Shown: positions 8,366-17,269, counted from the stretch's first letter. The stretch is 64,000 nucleotides of DNA from Reyranella sp. (GCA_019750135.1 JAIEOV010000031.1:1-64000), one strand, 5' to 3'. The notes: generated by a model not told the origin, from the sequence alone. Made by a program: numbers and translations.

Positions 8366-9373
8366 TCACTTCACGTTGCGCACGAGGCCGAGGATCTTGA
8401 CGGCGTGCGGTCCCAGTTCGACGGCGAGCTGATCCTGGATGGGCGCGGCCGCCTTGGCGAAGCCGGTCTTGTCGACGCCGTCGACCACCTTCACGCCCAT
8501 CTTCTTCAGCCGCTCGGCCGAATCCTTCTCGAGCTGCAACGCCTTGGCAGGCTCGGTCTTGGAGACCTCGTCAGCCGCGGCCTGTACCCACTTCTTTTGC
8601 TCGTCGTTCAGGCTGTCCCAGGTCTTCTGGCTCACCCAGATGCAGTTGTTGTTGGCCTCGTGCTCGGTCATCGACAGGATCGGCGCCACTTCGTAGTGCT
8701 TGTTGGCGAGATAGACGTTGACGCCGTTCTCCGCGACGTTGACGACACCGGTCTGCAGCGAAGTGTAGACCTCGCCGAACGGCATGTGCACGGTCTGCGC
8801 GCCGTAGGCCGGGAAATGGGTGTCCTCGGTCTTGGTCGCCTGAACACGCACCTTCTGGCCCTTGATGTCCTCGACCGACTTGATCTCCTTCTTGGAATAC
8901 ATGTTGCGCATGCCCATGGTCATCAGCCCGAGGACCTGCGCGCCCTGAACTTTTTCCTTGATCATGTCGCGGAAGGCTTTCGAGACCTCCGGGTCGGCGA
9001 GCACGCGCGTGAGGTGGCCCTGGTCGCGGAAGATGAAATGCAACGAGAACACGCCGGCCTCGGGCGCGAGCGTTGCGGCGTTGGCGGTGGCCGTGATGAC
9101 GAAGTCGATGTCGCCTGCGCGCATCTTCTGCAGCGCCTGCGGTTCCTGGCCGAGCTGGCCGCCGGGGAACTGGTTGATGGTGAACTTGCCACCGCTCAGT
9201 TCCTTCAGCTTGGCGTCGAAGATGTTGGCGGCAATGCCGTAGGCCGTACTGGTCGGCTGATCGTAGGCGAAGCTGAACTGGCGGTTCTGGGCGGTCGCCT
9301 GGCCGGCAACCAGCACGCCGGCGGCGAGCAGCGACACGGACAGCGCGGTGCGACGCGTGATCGTCTTGGACAT
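8366..9373 (-). CDS. dctP: TRAP transporter solute-binding protein (DctP)
   Basis: Periplasmic solute receptor, 335 residues. The signal sequence (MSKTITRRTALSVSLLAAG...) ends near ATA-QNR and contains a twin arginine. The start at 9373 is preferred over an ATG at 9391 because GGGAGAAG precedes it. DctP landmarks include FPGGQLGQEPQALQKMRAGD and the conserved region around VRVQATKTED. It heads the TRAP operon. The 240 bp upstream to the next gene carry no clear signal. The ligand is probably an organic acid, which is inference from the family. Confidence 0.92.
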   Translation of the reverse strand: MSKTITRRTALSVSLLAAGVLVAGQATAQNRQFSFAYDQPTSTAYGIAANIFDAKLKELSGGKFTINQFPGGQLGQEPQALQKMRAGDIDFVITATANAATLAPEAGVFSLHFIFRDQGHLTRVLADPEVSKAFRDMIKEKVQGAQVLGLMTMGMRNMYSKKEIKSVEDIKGQKVRVQATKTEDTHFPAYGAQTVHMPFGEVYTSLQTGVVNVAENGVNVYLANKHYEVAPILSMTEHEANNNCIWVSQKTWDSLNDEQKKWVQAAADEVSKTEPAKALQLEKDSAERLKKMGVKVVDGVDKTGFAKAAAPIQDQLAVELGPHAVKILGLVRNVK

Positions 9374-9613
9374 CGTTCTTCTCCCTTGCATTCACCCGGC
9401 CGTGTTCGACCGTGGCGCGGGCGGGCCTGCTGGCCTGCCTCCCCGTATGTGGGCAGAGTGGCACCCGGCGAGTTGCCAGACAATTCTAATCGGGCCCCCG
9501 GACTCCTTAATCATCGCCCCGTATGACGGGGCTGGGCCATCGCATATGGCCAGCGCTCGGCTTCGGCCGGGATGGCGGGATTTTCGAGCGACGGGGAGGT
9601 GGAAAAGGAGGTG

Positions 9614-11182
9614 CTATTTCTTCTCCACGTTCCAGAACACGACGACCGGCGACACCACGTTGCCGCTGACGTTCGCGCGGCGCGCCATCGGCTGCTGGAA
9701 CTGGCCGAGCGGCACGGTGACGCCTTCGCCCAGGATGCGCGTCTGGACCTTCTCCGCGATCTCGAGCTGCTTCTTGGGATCGCCCTCGCGGATGAACTGC
9801 ACCCTGAGCTTCTCGATCTCCTCGTCGAGTGGCCAGCCGAACTGGGCGCGATCGCCGCTCGCCTCGGCGTAGTGGTTGTTCACCGGGTCGAGCAGCAGCA
9901 CCGCCGCCGCCGCGGTCTGGGCGATGTTCCAGCCGCCCTGCGCCACGGGATCCTTCTTGGCGCGCCGCGCCACCAGGGTCTGCCAGTCCATCGACTGCAC
10001 GTCGACCTTGAAGCCGCCGCGCTCGAGCAGGGTCTTGGTGACCGGGGCCAGGTTGGTCAAGGTCGGGTTGTCGCTGGTCTGCAGCACGACGATGGGTGTG
10101 CCGTCGTAGTTCAGCTCCTTCAGGAGCTTGCGCGATTCCTCGAAGCGCGATTCCAGCAGGCCCTGCATGCCGGCTGAGGTCTCGAGCGGCGTGCCGCAGC
10201 CGAACATCGCCTTGCATTCCTTGTAGTAGCGCGGATCGCCGATCACCGCCTGCAGAAAGTCCTTCTGGTTGAGCGACAGCGTCGCGGCGCGGCGGTAGCG
10301 CACGTCGTTGAACGGCGGCTGCTTCCAGTTGTAGCGCAGGATGTAGGTCAGCCCGAGCTGATCGAGCACGACGACCTGGACGTTCTTGTCCTTCTCGAGG
10401 ACGGGCAGCAGGTCGTGCGCTACCGTCTCGATCATGTCGATCTCGCCGGACATCAGGGCGTTGACCGCGGTCTGCGGATCGGAGATCGAGCGCCACTCGA
10501 CGCGGTCGAGCTTGGCGACCTTGCCGCCCGCCAGGCCCGACGGCGGCTCGGCGCGCGGCTTGTAGTCGGGATTGCGGACATACACGACCTTCTCGCCGGC
10601 CTTCCATTCATCCTTCTTGAAGATGAAAGGACCCGAGCCGGTGGTATCGGAGATCTGCTGCGACACCGGCGTCTCGGCGACGCGCTTGGGCATGACGAAC
10701 AGCGGCACCGAGGCGGACTTGGCGAGCGCGCTCAGCATCAGGCCGAACGGCTCCTTGAGCGCGATCTGGAAGGTGCGATCGTCGACGGCCGTCATCTCCC
10801 TGGTCGACTTGGCCAGCAGGCCGCCCAGCGCATCCTTGTCCGTCCAGCGCTTGATCGAAGGGATGACGTCGGCCGAGGTCACGGGCGTGCCGTCGTGCCA
10901 CTTGAGGCCGTCGCGCAGCTTGAAGGTCCAGGTGAGCTTGTCGTCGCTCACCGTCCAGCTGTCGACCATCTGCGGCTGCGGCTGGAACTTGCCGTCGATG
11001 GCGAACAGCGTGTCGTAGATCAGGTAACCGTGATTGCGCACGATGTAGGCCGTGGTCCACACCGGATCGACGATCTTGAGATCCGAATGCATGACCAAGC
11101 GCAGCGTCTTGGGCGATTGCGCCAACGCCGGGCCGGAGAGCAACGCGACGCCCGCCAGGGCGAACAACGAACGACGCAACAT
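9614..11182 (-). CDS. ABC transporter substrate-binding protein, family 5 (peptide/nickel type)
   Basis: Secreted binding protein of the SBP_bac_5 class, 522 residues. A signal peptide (MLRRSLFALAGVALLSGPALA) is followed by the family opening TLRLVMHSDLKIVDPVWTTAY and the WTFKLRDGLKWHDG core motif. AAGGGAGG precedes the start. It sits 29 bp after the M81 metallopeptidase on the same strand, and such peptidases are often found beside oligopeptide-type transporters. No permease or ATPase genes follow, so the transporter must be elsewhere or the protein is orphaned. Confidence 0.93.
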   Translation of the reverse strand: MLRRSLFALAGVALLSGPALAQSPKTLRLVMHSDLKIVDPVWTTAYIVRNHGYLIYDTLFAIDGKFQPQPQMVDSWTVSDDKLTWTFKLRDGLKWHDGTPVTSADVIPSIKRWTDKDALGGLLAKSTREMTAVDDRTFQIALKEPFGLMLSALAKSASVPLFVMPKRVAETPVSQQISDTTGSGPFIFKKDEWKAGEKVVYVRNPDYKPRAEPPSGLAGGKVAKLDRVEWRSISDPQTAVNALMSGEIDMIETVAHDLLPVLEKDKNVQVVVLDQLGLTYILRYNWKQPPFNDVRYRRAATLSLNQKDFLQAVIGDPRYYKECKAMFGCGTPLETSAGMQGLLESRFEESRKLLKELNYDGTPIVVLQTSDNPTLTNLAPVTKTLLERGGFKVDVQSMDWQTLVARRAKKDPVAQGGWNIAQTAAAAVLLLDPVNNHYAEASGDRAQFGWPLDEEIEKLRVQFIREGDPKKQLEIAEKVQTRILGEGVTVPLGQFQQPMARRANVSGNVVSPVVVFWNVEKK

Positions 11183-11211
11183 GACAGCCTCCCTTCAAGG
11201 GCGGCGGTCCT

Positions 11212-12747
11212 TTAGACGCCAGTGGGTGGCGTCCAGCTCGTTTCTTCGTCGAGTGGATAGACCGGCCGCGGCAACTTGGTCCAAGTGAAGTTCGCCAGGA
11301 TCGGCGACGTCAAGCCCGGACAGTCGACTTCGTAGATCTGGCCGGTGTTGAAAAACTCGTCGAAACCGCCCCGGAAATGGCCGCGGCTCTTGACCACGAC
11401 CACCCGCGCCTGGGCGATGTCGAGGCCGAACATCTCGAACTGCATGGGGTCCATGCACTGGCAGCGGTTGGTGATGACCACGAGCTGGATGCCGCCGAGA
11501 TCGAGCAGGGCCGAAGGACCCATGTCGGACGACACGTTCCGCAGCACGCCACGGCGGCCGACATACTTGCCGTCCGACAGTTTTATGACCTTGGCCTCGC
11601 AGTCGAAGGGCAGGGAGAATTCCTGGTGTTCCTGGGAGTTGAACGAGGCGGTGAAGATGGCGCCTTCCCCCAACTCGTGCGCCTTGGCGGCCGCGGCGCC
11701 GTCGTTGAACACGCCAAAGATCACATGCTGGGCGCGGGCGGCCTTCAGCGCACGCAGGAGGTAGGTGGTGTTGCCACGGCCGCCGCCACCGGGATTGTCG
11801 GCGACGTCGGCCAGAATGATGGCCTTGCGCCGCCGGTCGCGTCCGACCGAGACGGCGAGTTGGACGGCATCGGCGAGCGTCGTCATGGCGCGCTTGAAGC
11901 GCTCCTTCATGCCCCAGGCGCGCTTGGCGATGTCGAGCGACAGGTCGGCCGCGGCCTGGCGGTTGCCATTGCGCGCCGTCACCACGGCGGTGAGGCCGTT
12001 CTTGGGACTGTCGCTGTAGGCGAAGCCCGCCATCACCGAGACGTTGAGGATGTCGCCGCCCACCTTGGTCTGGCCGTACTTGATCAGGTCGGCATAGGGG
12101 CCCTTGGCGGTCAGCAGCGCGATCTGCGGCGGCACCAGCGGCACCTTGACCATGGTGACGGCGGTACGAGCGCCGGCCAGGCACTCGCGCATGTGCTTGG
12201 CGGCTTCGACACCGCGCTCGTAGATGTCGGTGTGCGGGTTCTCGAGGTAGCCGACGAACACCGAGAGGTTGTCGGTCATCCGGCGCGAGACGTTGGCGTG
12301 CAGGTCGAAGGTCGAGACCACGGGGATGTCCGGCCCGACGACCTTGCGGATGACCTCGAACAGATCACCCTCGGGATCGTCGGTGCCTTCAGCCAGTGCC
12401 GCGCCATGAGCCGCGACGAACACCGCATCGAGAGGCATCGCCGCTTGCAGGCCGGCCTCGATCTCGGCCAAAAACGCCTTGAAGAAGCTCTCCTCGACCG
12501 GACCGCCGGGCTGGGCCTGCGAGACGCGCAACGGCACCGGCGTCCAGTTGCCGGTGCGATCCATCTCGGTGAAGAAGCCGGGAAGGTCGGGCAGGGTGAT
12601 CGATGCGCCCGAGCGGGACTCGCTCACGATCTGGTTGCCGCGGATATCGACGTCCGTCTGGAAGTCTTCCGCCGTGGTCACCGGCGAGAAGCGATTGCAT
12701 TCGATGGCGAAGCTCAGAACGGCAATCCGCGGATTGTCCTGCGACAC
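11212..12747 (-). CDS. M81 family metallopeptidase (MlrC-like)
   Basis: Zinc peptidase of the microcystinase C family, 511 residues. The N-terminal DUF1485 half contains HGAALAEGTDDPEGD and FDLHANVSRRM. The C-terminal MlrC half contains ADVADNPGGGGRGNTT. In the mlr pathway MlrC cleaves linear microcystin products, but most relatives have no known substrate and no other mlr gene is present. The start is GTG at 12747, chosen for its exact GAGGAGGAAAC leader. It lies in a minus-strand series, 9 bp after the alpha/beta hydrolase and 29 bp before the binding protein, so a peptide or amide salvage role is plausible. Confidence 0.9.
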   Translation of the reverse strand: MSQDNPRIAVLSFAIECNRFSPVTTAEDFQTDVDIRGNQIVSESRSGASITLPDLPGFFTEMDRTGNWTPVPLRVSQAQPGGPVEESFFKAFLAEIEAGLQAAMPLDAVFVAAHGAALAEGTDDPEGDLFEVIRKVVGPDIPVVSTFDLHANVSRRMTDNLSVFVGYLENPHTDIYERGVEAAKHMRECLAGARTAVTMVKVPLVPPQIALLTAKGPYADLIKYGQTKVGGDILNVSVMAGFAYSDSPKNGLTAVVTARNGNRQAAADLSLDIAKRAWGMKERFKRAMTTLADAVQLAVSVGRDRRRKAIILADVADNPGGGGRGNTTYLLRALKAARAQHVIFGVFNDGAAAAKAHELGEGAIFTASFNSQEHQEFSLPFDCEAKVIKLSDGKYVGRRGVLRNVSSDMGPSALLDLGGIQLVVITNRCQCMDPMQFEMFGLDIAQARVVVVKSRGHFRGGFDEFFNTGQIYEVDCPGLTSPILANFTWTKLPRPVYPLDEETSWTPPTGV

Positions 12748-12756
12748 GTTTCCTCC

Positions 12757-13590
12757 TCAGCGCTGGCGCGCCAGAAACGCCTCGACCAGCGCGTTGAACG
12801 TAGCGGCCTCCTCGAAATATGGCGAGTGGCCGGCATGGGGGATCAGATGTGCTTCGCCGCATGGCAAGGCTGCTGCGATGGCGCTTGCCAGGAAGGCCGG
12901 GAAGACGATGTCCTGGCCGCCGGCGATCAGGAGCGTCGGTACGCGGAAATCCTTCAGGTCATTGACGGTCCGTTGCGCGGTGCGGCGCAGACCGGCGCGG
13001 ACCTTCTCCTTGTCGAGCGCGCCCGCCATGGTGTCGATGCTGGCATAGAGAAGGTGCAGCGCCGGCGAGCGCGCCGCGGCGCTCATGCCCATCGCCGGAT
13101 GGATGCCGCTGGCGCGTCCCGCCGCGATCTTCGCTTCGGCGTCCTTCGTCCAGGCATCGTAGGCGCCGCCGCCCGACGGATCGCAGCTGCGCCGATCGAG
13201 CGTGCCGGAGGTCGAGCTCAGGACCAGCGCCTTCACCTTCTCCGGGTTGGCGATCGCGTAGTCGAGGACGGCCCAACCGCCCATCGATTGGCCGACCAGG
13301 CGCACGTCGGAAAATTTCAGGTGATCGATCAGCGCGGCGAGGTCGGAGGCGTAATCGGCCGGATCGGGACCGCCGTCAATGGCGCTCGAGGGCGCGAAGC
13401 CGCGATGGGCGAAGCTCACGCACGTATAGTGGGGAGCGAAGTGCGCCACCTGTTGCCACCAGCTCAGGTGATTGCCGCCCAGGCCGTGAGCGAACAACAG
13501 TGCCGGACCGCTGCCCGACACCTCGTAGTAGAGGTCGCCGAACGGTCGCTTCAGTCGGCCGACGCTGTGCGCCGGCGCCTTGTAGGTCAT
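12757..13590 (-). CDS. Alpha/beta hydrolase
   Basis: Cytosolic alpha/beta-fold hydrolase, 277 residues. Visible motifs are the oxyanion loop HGLGG, the nucleophile elbow GQSMGG (Ser) and the late His in PHAGHSPYFEE, with the acid probably in GGQDIVF. The start at 13590 (MTYKAPAHSV) follows GAGAGGG. The open frame continues upstream but only as a shadow of the neighbouring gene. It lies 16 bp after the unknown protein and 9 bp before the M81 peptidase. The substrate is unknown; homologues include esterases and lactonases. Confidence 0.88.
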   Translation of the reverse strand: MTYKAPAHSVGRLKRPFGDLYYEVSGSGPALLFAHGLGGNHLSWWQQVAHFAPHYTCVSFAHRGFAPSSAIDGGPDPADYASDLAALIDHLKFSDVRLVGQSMGGWAVLDYAIANPEKVKALVLSSTSGTLDRRSCDPSGGGAYDAWTKDAEAKIAAGRASGIHPAMGMSAAARSPALHLLYASIDTMAGALDKEKVRAGLRRTAQRTVNDLKDFRVPTLLIAGGQDIVFPAFLASAIAAALPCGEAHLIPHAGHSPYFEEAATFNALVEAFLARQR

Positions 13591-13606
13591 GGAGATGGAA
13601 GCCCTC

Positions 13607-14161
13607 TCAGAAGAGGACCAGCGTAGAGCCGACAACGCCCAACGGCCAGCGGCCCGCGGCGAACAGACGAAACTTGCTTTCGAACGGCGAGGCGGCGTCT
13701 TCCGCCAAGCGTGCCAGCGCCAGTTGGTAGGCGGCCTGTGCGGCCGCGCCGGCCGCAACATGGATCGAGGCCCTGGCCGCGCCGCCCATGCGCGAGGCGG
13801 CGGTGGCGGCCTTGCCGTGCACGATCTCGCCCGCGCCGGTGGTGAGCTCGGTGAGCGCCATCCACAAATCGCGCTCGGGATAGCGCGCTTCGGCTTTGGC
13901 CAGCAGGTGCTGGCGCAGCGCCTCTTCGCGATCCCACCACGCCGGCGACCAGTCGGGCGCCTTGAGGACGCGTTCCGCCTCGGGCCAGTCGTGGGCGTGC
14001 ACGACGCGGAGCGGGCCAAGGCCGAGTGCAGCGGCATAGGCAATGGCGTCGCTCCGGTCGCCTTCGGTCAACGGCTCGCCGAGTGCCGCAAACCACGCGG
14101 CGGCTCGAATTTCCTTGCGCAGCGTTGCAAGCGAGGCGTTGGAAACGGCAATCGCCTCCAT
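13607..14161 (-). CDS. Protein of unknown function, coupled to a ribbon-helix-helix protein
   Basis: I do not recognise this 184-residue protein. It is Ala- and Trp-rich, with a motif DWSPAWWDREEALRQHL and a helix-rich second half, and no signal peptide or clear membrane segment except a hydrophobic tail. Its ATG at 14161 overlaps the TGA of the RHH gene (TGATG), which is the arrangement usual in antitoxin-toxin operons. It does not look like PIN, MazF, RelE or HicA. It could be an unclassified toxin or simply an enzyme accessory of the hydrolase 16 bp downstream. Confidence 0.7.
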   Translation of the reverse strand: MEAIAVSNASLATLRKEIRAAAWFAALGEPLTEGDRSDAIAYAAALGLGPLRVVHAHDWPEAERVLKAPDWSPAWWDREEALRQHLLAKAEARYPERDLWMALTELTTGAGEIVHGKAATAASRMGGAARASIHVAAGAAAQAAYQLALARLAEDAASPFESKFRLFAAGRWPLGVVGSTLVLF

Positions 14162-14382
14162 CACTTCGTTGTCGCGGCCTTCCGCAAGAGCGCAAGGCCA
14201 CGAGCGGTCCTGCCTCGGCCGCGAGCGGCCCTGATGGCGAAGCGGGATTCCGCATCGGCTTCGGCGATCATGACGGTCGCCATCTCTTCCATGAGGCGGT
14301 TGACGCTGGTGCCCCGCCGGCGCGCCAACGACTTCAAGCGAGCATGCTTGTCATTCGGTAGGCGTAGAGTGAGAGCGCTCAT
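14161..14382 (-). CDS. Ribbon-helix-helix (HicB/CopG-type antitoxin-like) protein
   Basis: Small DNA-binding protein, 73 residues. The N-terminus (ALTLRLPNDKHARLKSLA) forms the RHH strand and helix, and RGTSVNRLMEEM the second helix, as in HicB- or CopG-family antitoxins that repress their own operon. The C-terminal 30 residues are basic and would be the partner-binding tail. Two tandem 8-bp repeats lie immediately upstream (14389-14404) and could be its operator. It begins 20 bp after the stop of the diiron protein and overlaps the next gene by 1 nt. Confidence 0.75.
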   Translation of the reverse strand: MSALTLRLPNDKHARLKSLARRRGTSVNRLMEEMATVMIAEADAESRFAIRAARGRGRTARGLALLRKAATTK

Positions 14383-14388
14383 TCGGCA

Positions 14389-14404
14389 AATTGTTCAATT
14401 GTTC
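14389..14404. promoter_or_regulatory. Tandem 8-bp direct repeat, candidate RHH operator
   Basis: AATTGTTC occurs twice head to tail with no spacer, 7 bp upstream of the RHH start codon and reaching into the stop of the preceding gene. It is AT-rich in a GC-rich neighbourhood. RHH repressors commonly bind short tandem or inverted repeats, so autoregulation is likely but inferred. Confidence 0.45.
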
Positions 14405-15110
14405 ATGCTGCCTGCCGGACGTCGGGCAGGGTGAGGTCGTACTTGGCGGCGACCTCGGTCGCGCGCTTCATGAAGTCGGAGCGCATCTCGTCGTTGGTGC
14501 GCTGCTTGATGTTCCACCTGCGGAAGACCTCGTTGTTCTTAGACTTCGAGCCGCCGAAGAACGAGGGCAGGTAGGGGAAGTATTCGTCGATCGCGGCCTG
14601 CAGCGTGGCCTTGCCCTCCGGCGTCCTGATCAGCTCGGCGGTGAAGTCCTCGCCGAACTGCGCGTGGAAGCGCTCTTCCGGCATGGTCGCACGGGCAAGG
14701 TTCCGCAACGGATGGAACGTGCAATGCAGCAGGTCCTCGACCTGCAGGATCTCGGCCAGGTCGGCCAGCAGCTTGATGGCGACGAACTCCTCCCAGGTCT
14801 TGAGCGGGAACTCGAAGATCGACAATGGCCGCTTGCCGGCGCCCGGGATCATGCGCTCCTCGGGGATGCCCATCTGCACGCCGAGCTGCTTGAAGCGCAC
14901 GTGATGGCCGTACTCCTCCATGGCGACGCGGCAGGTCAGCCACTTGGCGTAAGGCGTCGGCGCGTAGGCGATCGCCGGCTCGTCGAACACCTGCGCGCCG
15001 TAGAGCTCGTTGACGGCATGGCTGATCACCAGCTTCGCCACGGCCTCGCGATACTCTTCGGGAGCGGCTTTCAACTCCTCGACGGTCTTGACGACGATGG
15101 GCTCGCTCAT
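14403..15110 (-). CDS. PaaA/PaaC-like ferritin-fold diiron protein
   Basis: Relative of the phenylacetyl-CoA epoxidase subunits, 235 residues. Two ExxH motifs are visible, MEEYGHHV (about residue 65) and PEERFHAQF (about residue 145), consistent with a carboxylate-bridged diiron site for oxygen activation on a CoA-bound aromatic or similar substrate. The reductase and SDR genes upstream in the same direction would supply electrons and process the product, but both are damaged at their junction. The start at 15110 (MSEPIVVKTV) has GGAGCCG-like purines upstream. The exact substrate is not determined. Confidence 0.8.
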   Translation of the reverse strand: MSEPIVVKTVEELKAAPEEYREAVAKLVISHAVNELYGAQVFDEPAIAYAPTPYAKWLTCRVAMEEYGHHVRFKQLGVQMGIPEERMIPGAGKRPLSIFEFPLKTWEEFVAIKLLADLAEILQVEDLLHCTFHPLRNLARATMPEERFHAQFGEDFTAELIRTPEGKATLQAAIDEYFPYLPSFFGGSKSKNNEVFRRWNIKQRTNDEMRSDFMKRATEVAAKYDLTLPDVRQAA

Positions 15111-15134
15111 GGTCGGCTCCTCAGACGAGCATCA

Positions 15135-15944
15135 TTAAAGTAGCGGTTCGGTATTGAAGGCTTCCAGATCGGTCGTGAGGTCGGTGAACTTGTCCGAGAG
15201 CTTGGCGCTGAGGTCCTGTGCGAGCGATGCGCCGGCTTCGATGCGGGCTACCGGCCGCGGCTGGCCGAACAGGAAGACCTCGCGGCCACGCACGCCCAGC
15301 AGTTGTCCGGTGATGCCTTTGCCGGCCGGCGCGCAGAGCGCCGTCACCAGGTTGGCGACATGGTGCGCACCGATCTTGAGAGCGCGTTCCTTGTAGGATT
15401 TCTGCGCGTCATTGGCCGGCTGGATGATGTCGGTGACGCGCGTGCGCGCGAACGGCGCCACGGCATTGGCGGTGATCTGCGCGCGGAAAAGGTCCATCGC
15501 CGTGACGCGGGTCAGGCCGAACAGGCCCGCCTTGGCGCTGGCGTAAGCTGCTTGGCCGAGATTTCCGTAAAGACCGGCCGACGACACGATGTTGACGATG
15601 CGGCCCCAGTCGTAGCCACCGGATCCGCCGCGGCCGGATTTGCCCTGGTCGCGCATCACCGGCGAGGCGGCGTTGATGAGATAGAAGGCAGCCGACAGGT
15701 TGTTGCGGATCACCGCATCCCAGTCGCGCGGATCGGCGCGGAAGACGAAGGCGTCGCGCAGGATGGCGGCGTTGTTCACCACGATGTCGATGCCGCCGAA
15801 GTTCTTCACCGCCATCTCGACCAGGCCCTTGGCGGCACCGGGCGAGGCGACGCTGTCGGCGAAGGCGAGCGCCTTCTTGCCCAGCGCCGCTGCCGTCTCC
15901 TTGGCCACCGTCGGGTCGCCATCCTCGCCGCCGATCGAGGCGCC
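15135..15944 (-). pseudogene. SDR oxidoreductase lacking its N-terminus (deletion junction)
   Basis: The last 269 residues of a short-chain dehydrogenase resembling (3R)-hydroxyacyl-CoA dehydrogenases. Present are VNNAAILRDAF, the catalytic Ser in NIVSSAG, the YASAK motif and a typical C-terminus. The frame enters abruptly at IGGEDGDPTVAKET, so the cofactor-binding TGxxxGIG segment and the start codon (about 35 residues) are missing. Upstream sequence in this frame is out-of-phase reductase DNA. A deletion has joined it to the reductase gene out of frame. A sequencing or assembly error is possible but would have to remove several hundred bases. Confidence 0.75.
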
Positions 15945-16738
15945 GGAATGAAGTGCAGGTTCTTGTGCGTCTCGGCCAGCTTGGCGAAATGGTCGTGCAG
16001 ATAGAGGTCGCGTTCGCTGCGGACGCCGAAATAGAAGTAGATATGCTGCGGCAATGCCTGCTGCAGCGCGCGCTCGATCACCGACTTGATGGGCGCCATG
16101 CCCGAGCCGCCGGCGACGGCGATGATCGGCCCACGATGGGTCTCGCGCAGGTAGGAGGGGCCGAACGGGCCTTCGACGCGCACATGGTCGCCGACCTTGA
16201 GCTTCTCGGCGACATGCGCGGAGGTGGCGCCGCCCGTCGTGCGCACATGGAATTCGAGGATCGGATCGCCCGGCACATTGGCCATCGAATAGTCGCGCGG
16301 CGGGCAGCCCTCGAAGGTCACCGAGGCGAACTGGCCGGCCGAGAAGTCGAACGGCCCGCCCGACACGATCTTGAGGCGGACTCGCTTGATGTCGTGCGTG
16401 GCGTCGTCGAGGCCCACGACCTCGCAGTCGAGCAGGCGCCGCGGATGGACGATCAGGTCGTCCTCCTCCAGCCAGGCGACCTCGCTGTCCTCCCACGGCA
16501 CGGCGCGGCAGGCGAGGATCAGGCCGCGCGCCTTCTCCTCGTCGCTGAGAGCGAACTCCGAGTAGCCCTCCATCGTCACCTCGCCCTTCACGAGGTGCGA
16601 CTTGCAGGCGCCGCAATTGCCGGACTGGCAGCCGAACGGATAGGACAGGCCGGCGTCGAGCGCGGACGACAGAATGGTGGCCCCGGTCGGAACCTCGATG
16701 GTACGCTCGGCCTGGACGATACGGACTTTGAAGCTCAT
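15944..16738 (-). pseudogene. 2Fe-2S ferredoxin-NAD(P) reductase lacking its C-terminus
   Basis: The first 265 residues of a plant-ferredoxin/FNR-type electron-transfer protein. The N-terminal 2Fe-2S loop (CQSGNCGACKSHL, with a later Cys in LACRAVPW) and the FAD-binding PRDYSMAN and GGSGMAPIKS motifs are intact. The frame then reaches HKNLHFIPA and crosses into SDR sequence, losing about 80 residues including the CGPP nucleotide-binding motif. The start at 16738 is ATG (MSFKVRIVQ). The 5' frame extension to 17248 is antisense to marR and not real. The gene is divergent from MarR over a shared 57-bp operator region. Confidence 0.8.
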
Positions 16739-16755
16739 CGGGCAAACGCGATAAT

Positions 16756-16774
16756 TTGTTTGATCCCCAAACAA
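16756..16774. promoter_or_regulatory. MarR-type operator in a divergent intergenic region
   Basis: TTGTTTG and CAAACAA form a 7-bp perfect inverted repeat with a 5-nt spacer, centred between the divergent starts of the reductase (16738) and MarR (16796). Size and position fit a MarR dimer site controlling both directions. Binding is inferred. Confidence 0.7.
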
Positions 16775-16795
16775 TCTCCGTTTACCACTCCCGGC

Positions 16796-17269
16796 ATGGG
16801 CCGTCCACCCGCCAAACCGACCGCCTCGCTGGATCGCGGGCTTCTGCCTTCCTTGCTGGGCTATGTGCTGCGGCGCGCCCAGTCGGCGGTGTTCGACGAC
16901 TTCGCCAATACGTTCGCCAAGGCGGGCGAAGCGCTGACGCCGGGCGAGTTCGGCCTGCTGGTGCTGGTCGACCGCAATGCAGGGCTGAGCCAGATGGAGC
17001 TGGCGCGGGCGCTCGGCATCGACCGTTCCACGCTGGTGCCGATCCTCGACCGCCTGCAGGAACGCGGGCTGCTGATGCGTCACCGCTCGCCGACCGATGG
17101 CCGCACCCATGCGCTGGCGCTGACGCCCAACGGCGAGAAGGCGCTGGCGCGCTTCGCCCGGTTGGTGCGTACCCACGAAAAGCGCATTGCCTCGCAGCTT
17201 TCGGCCGCCGAAATACGGGTGCTGATCGACCTCTTGGAGAAGGTGCACGCGGGCGCGCGTTCAGTATAG
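16796..17269 (+). CDS. MarR family transcriptional regulator
   Basis: Winged-helix repressor of 157 residues. The recognition region LSQMELARALGIDRSTLVPILDRL and the wing with the DGRTHAL motif are clear. The start is ATG at 16796, directly after the inverted-repeat operator. It is divergent from the reductase/SDR/diiron genes and 10 bp upstream of a thioesterase, as in aromatic acyl-CoA pathways where MarR proteins respond to the pathway ligand. The ligand here is unknown. Confidence 0.9.
   Translation: MGRPPAKPTASLDRGLLPSLLGYVLRRAQSAVFDDFANTFAKAGEALTPGEFGLLVLVDRNAGLSQMELARALGIDRSTLVPILDRLQERGLLMRHRSPTDGRTHALALTPNGEKALARFARLVRTHEKRIASQLSAAEIRVLIDLLEKVHAGARSV

Noticed and set aside
11377-13626. 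749-codon plus-strand frame across the M81 and hydrolase genes
   Set aside because: Antisense shadow without any motif, covering two well-supported genes.
15806-17248. 480-codon minus frame giving the reductase a 170-residue N-terminal extension
   Set aside because: The extension is antisense to marR and starts beyond the divergent operator; a normal ferredoxin-domain start exists at 16738.
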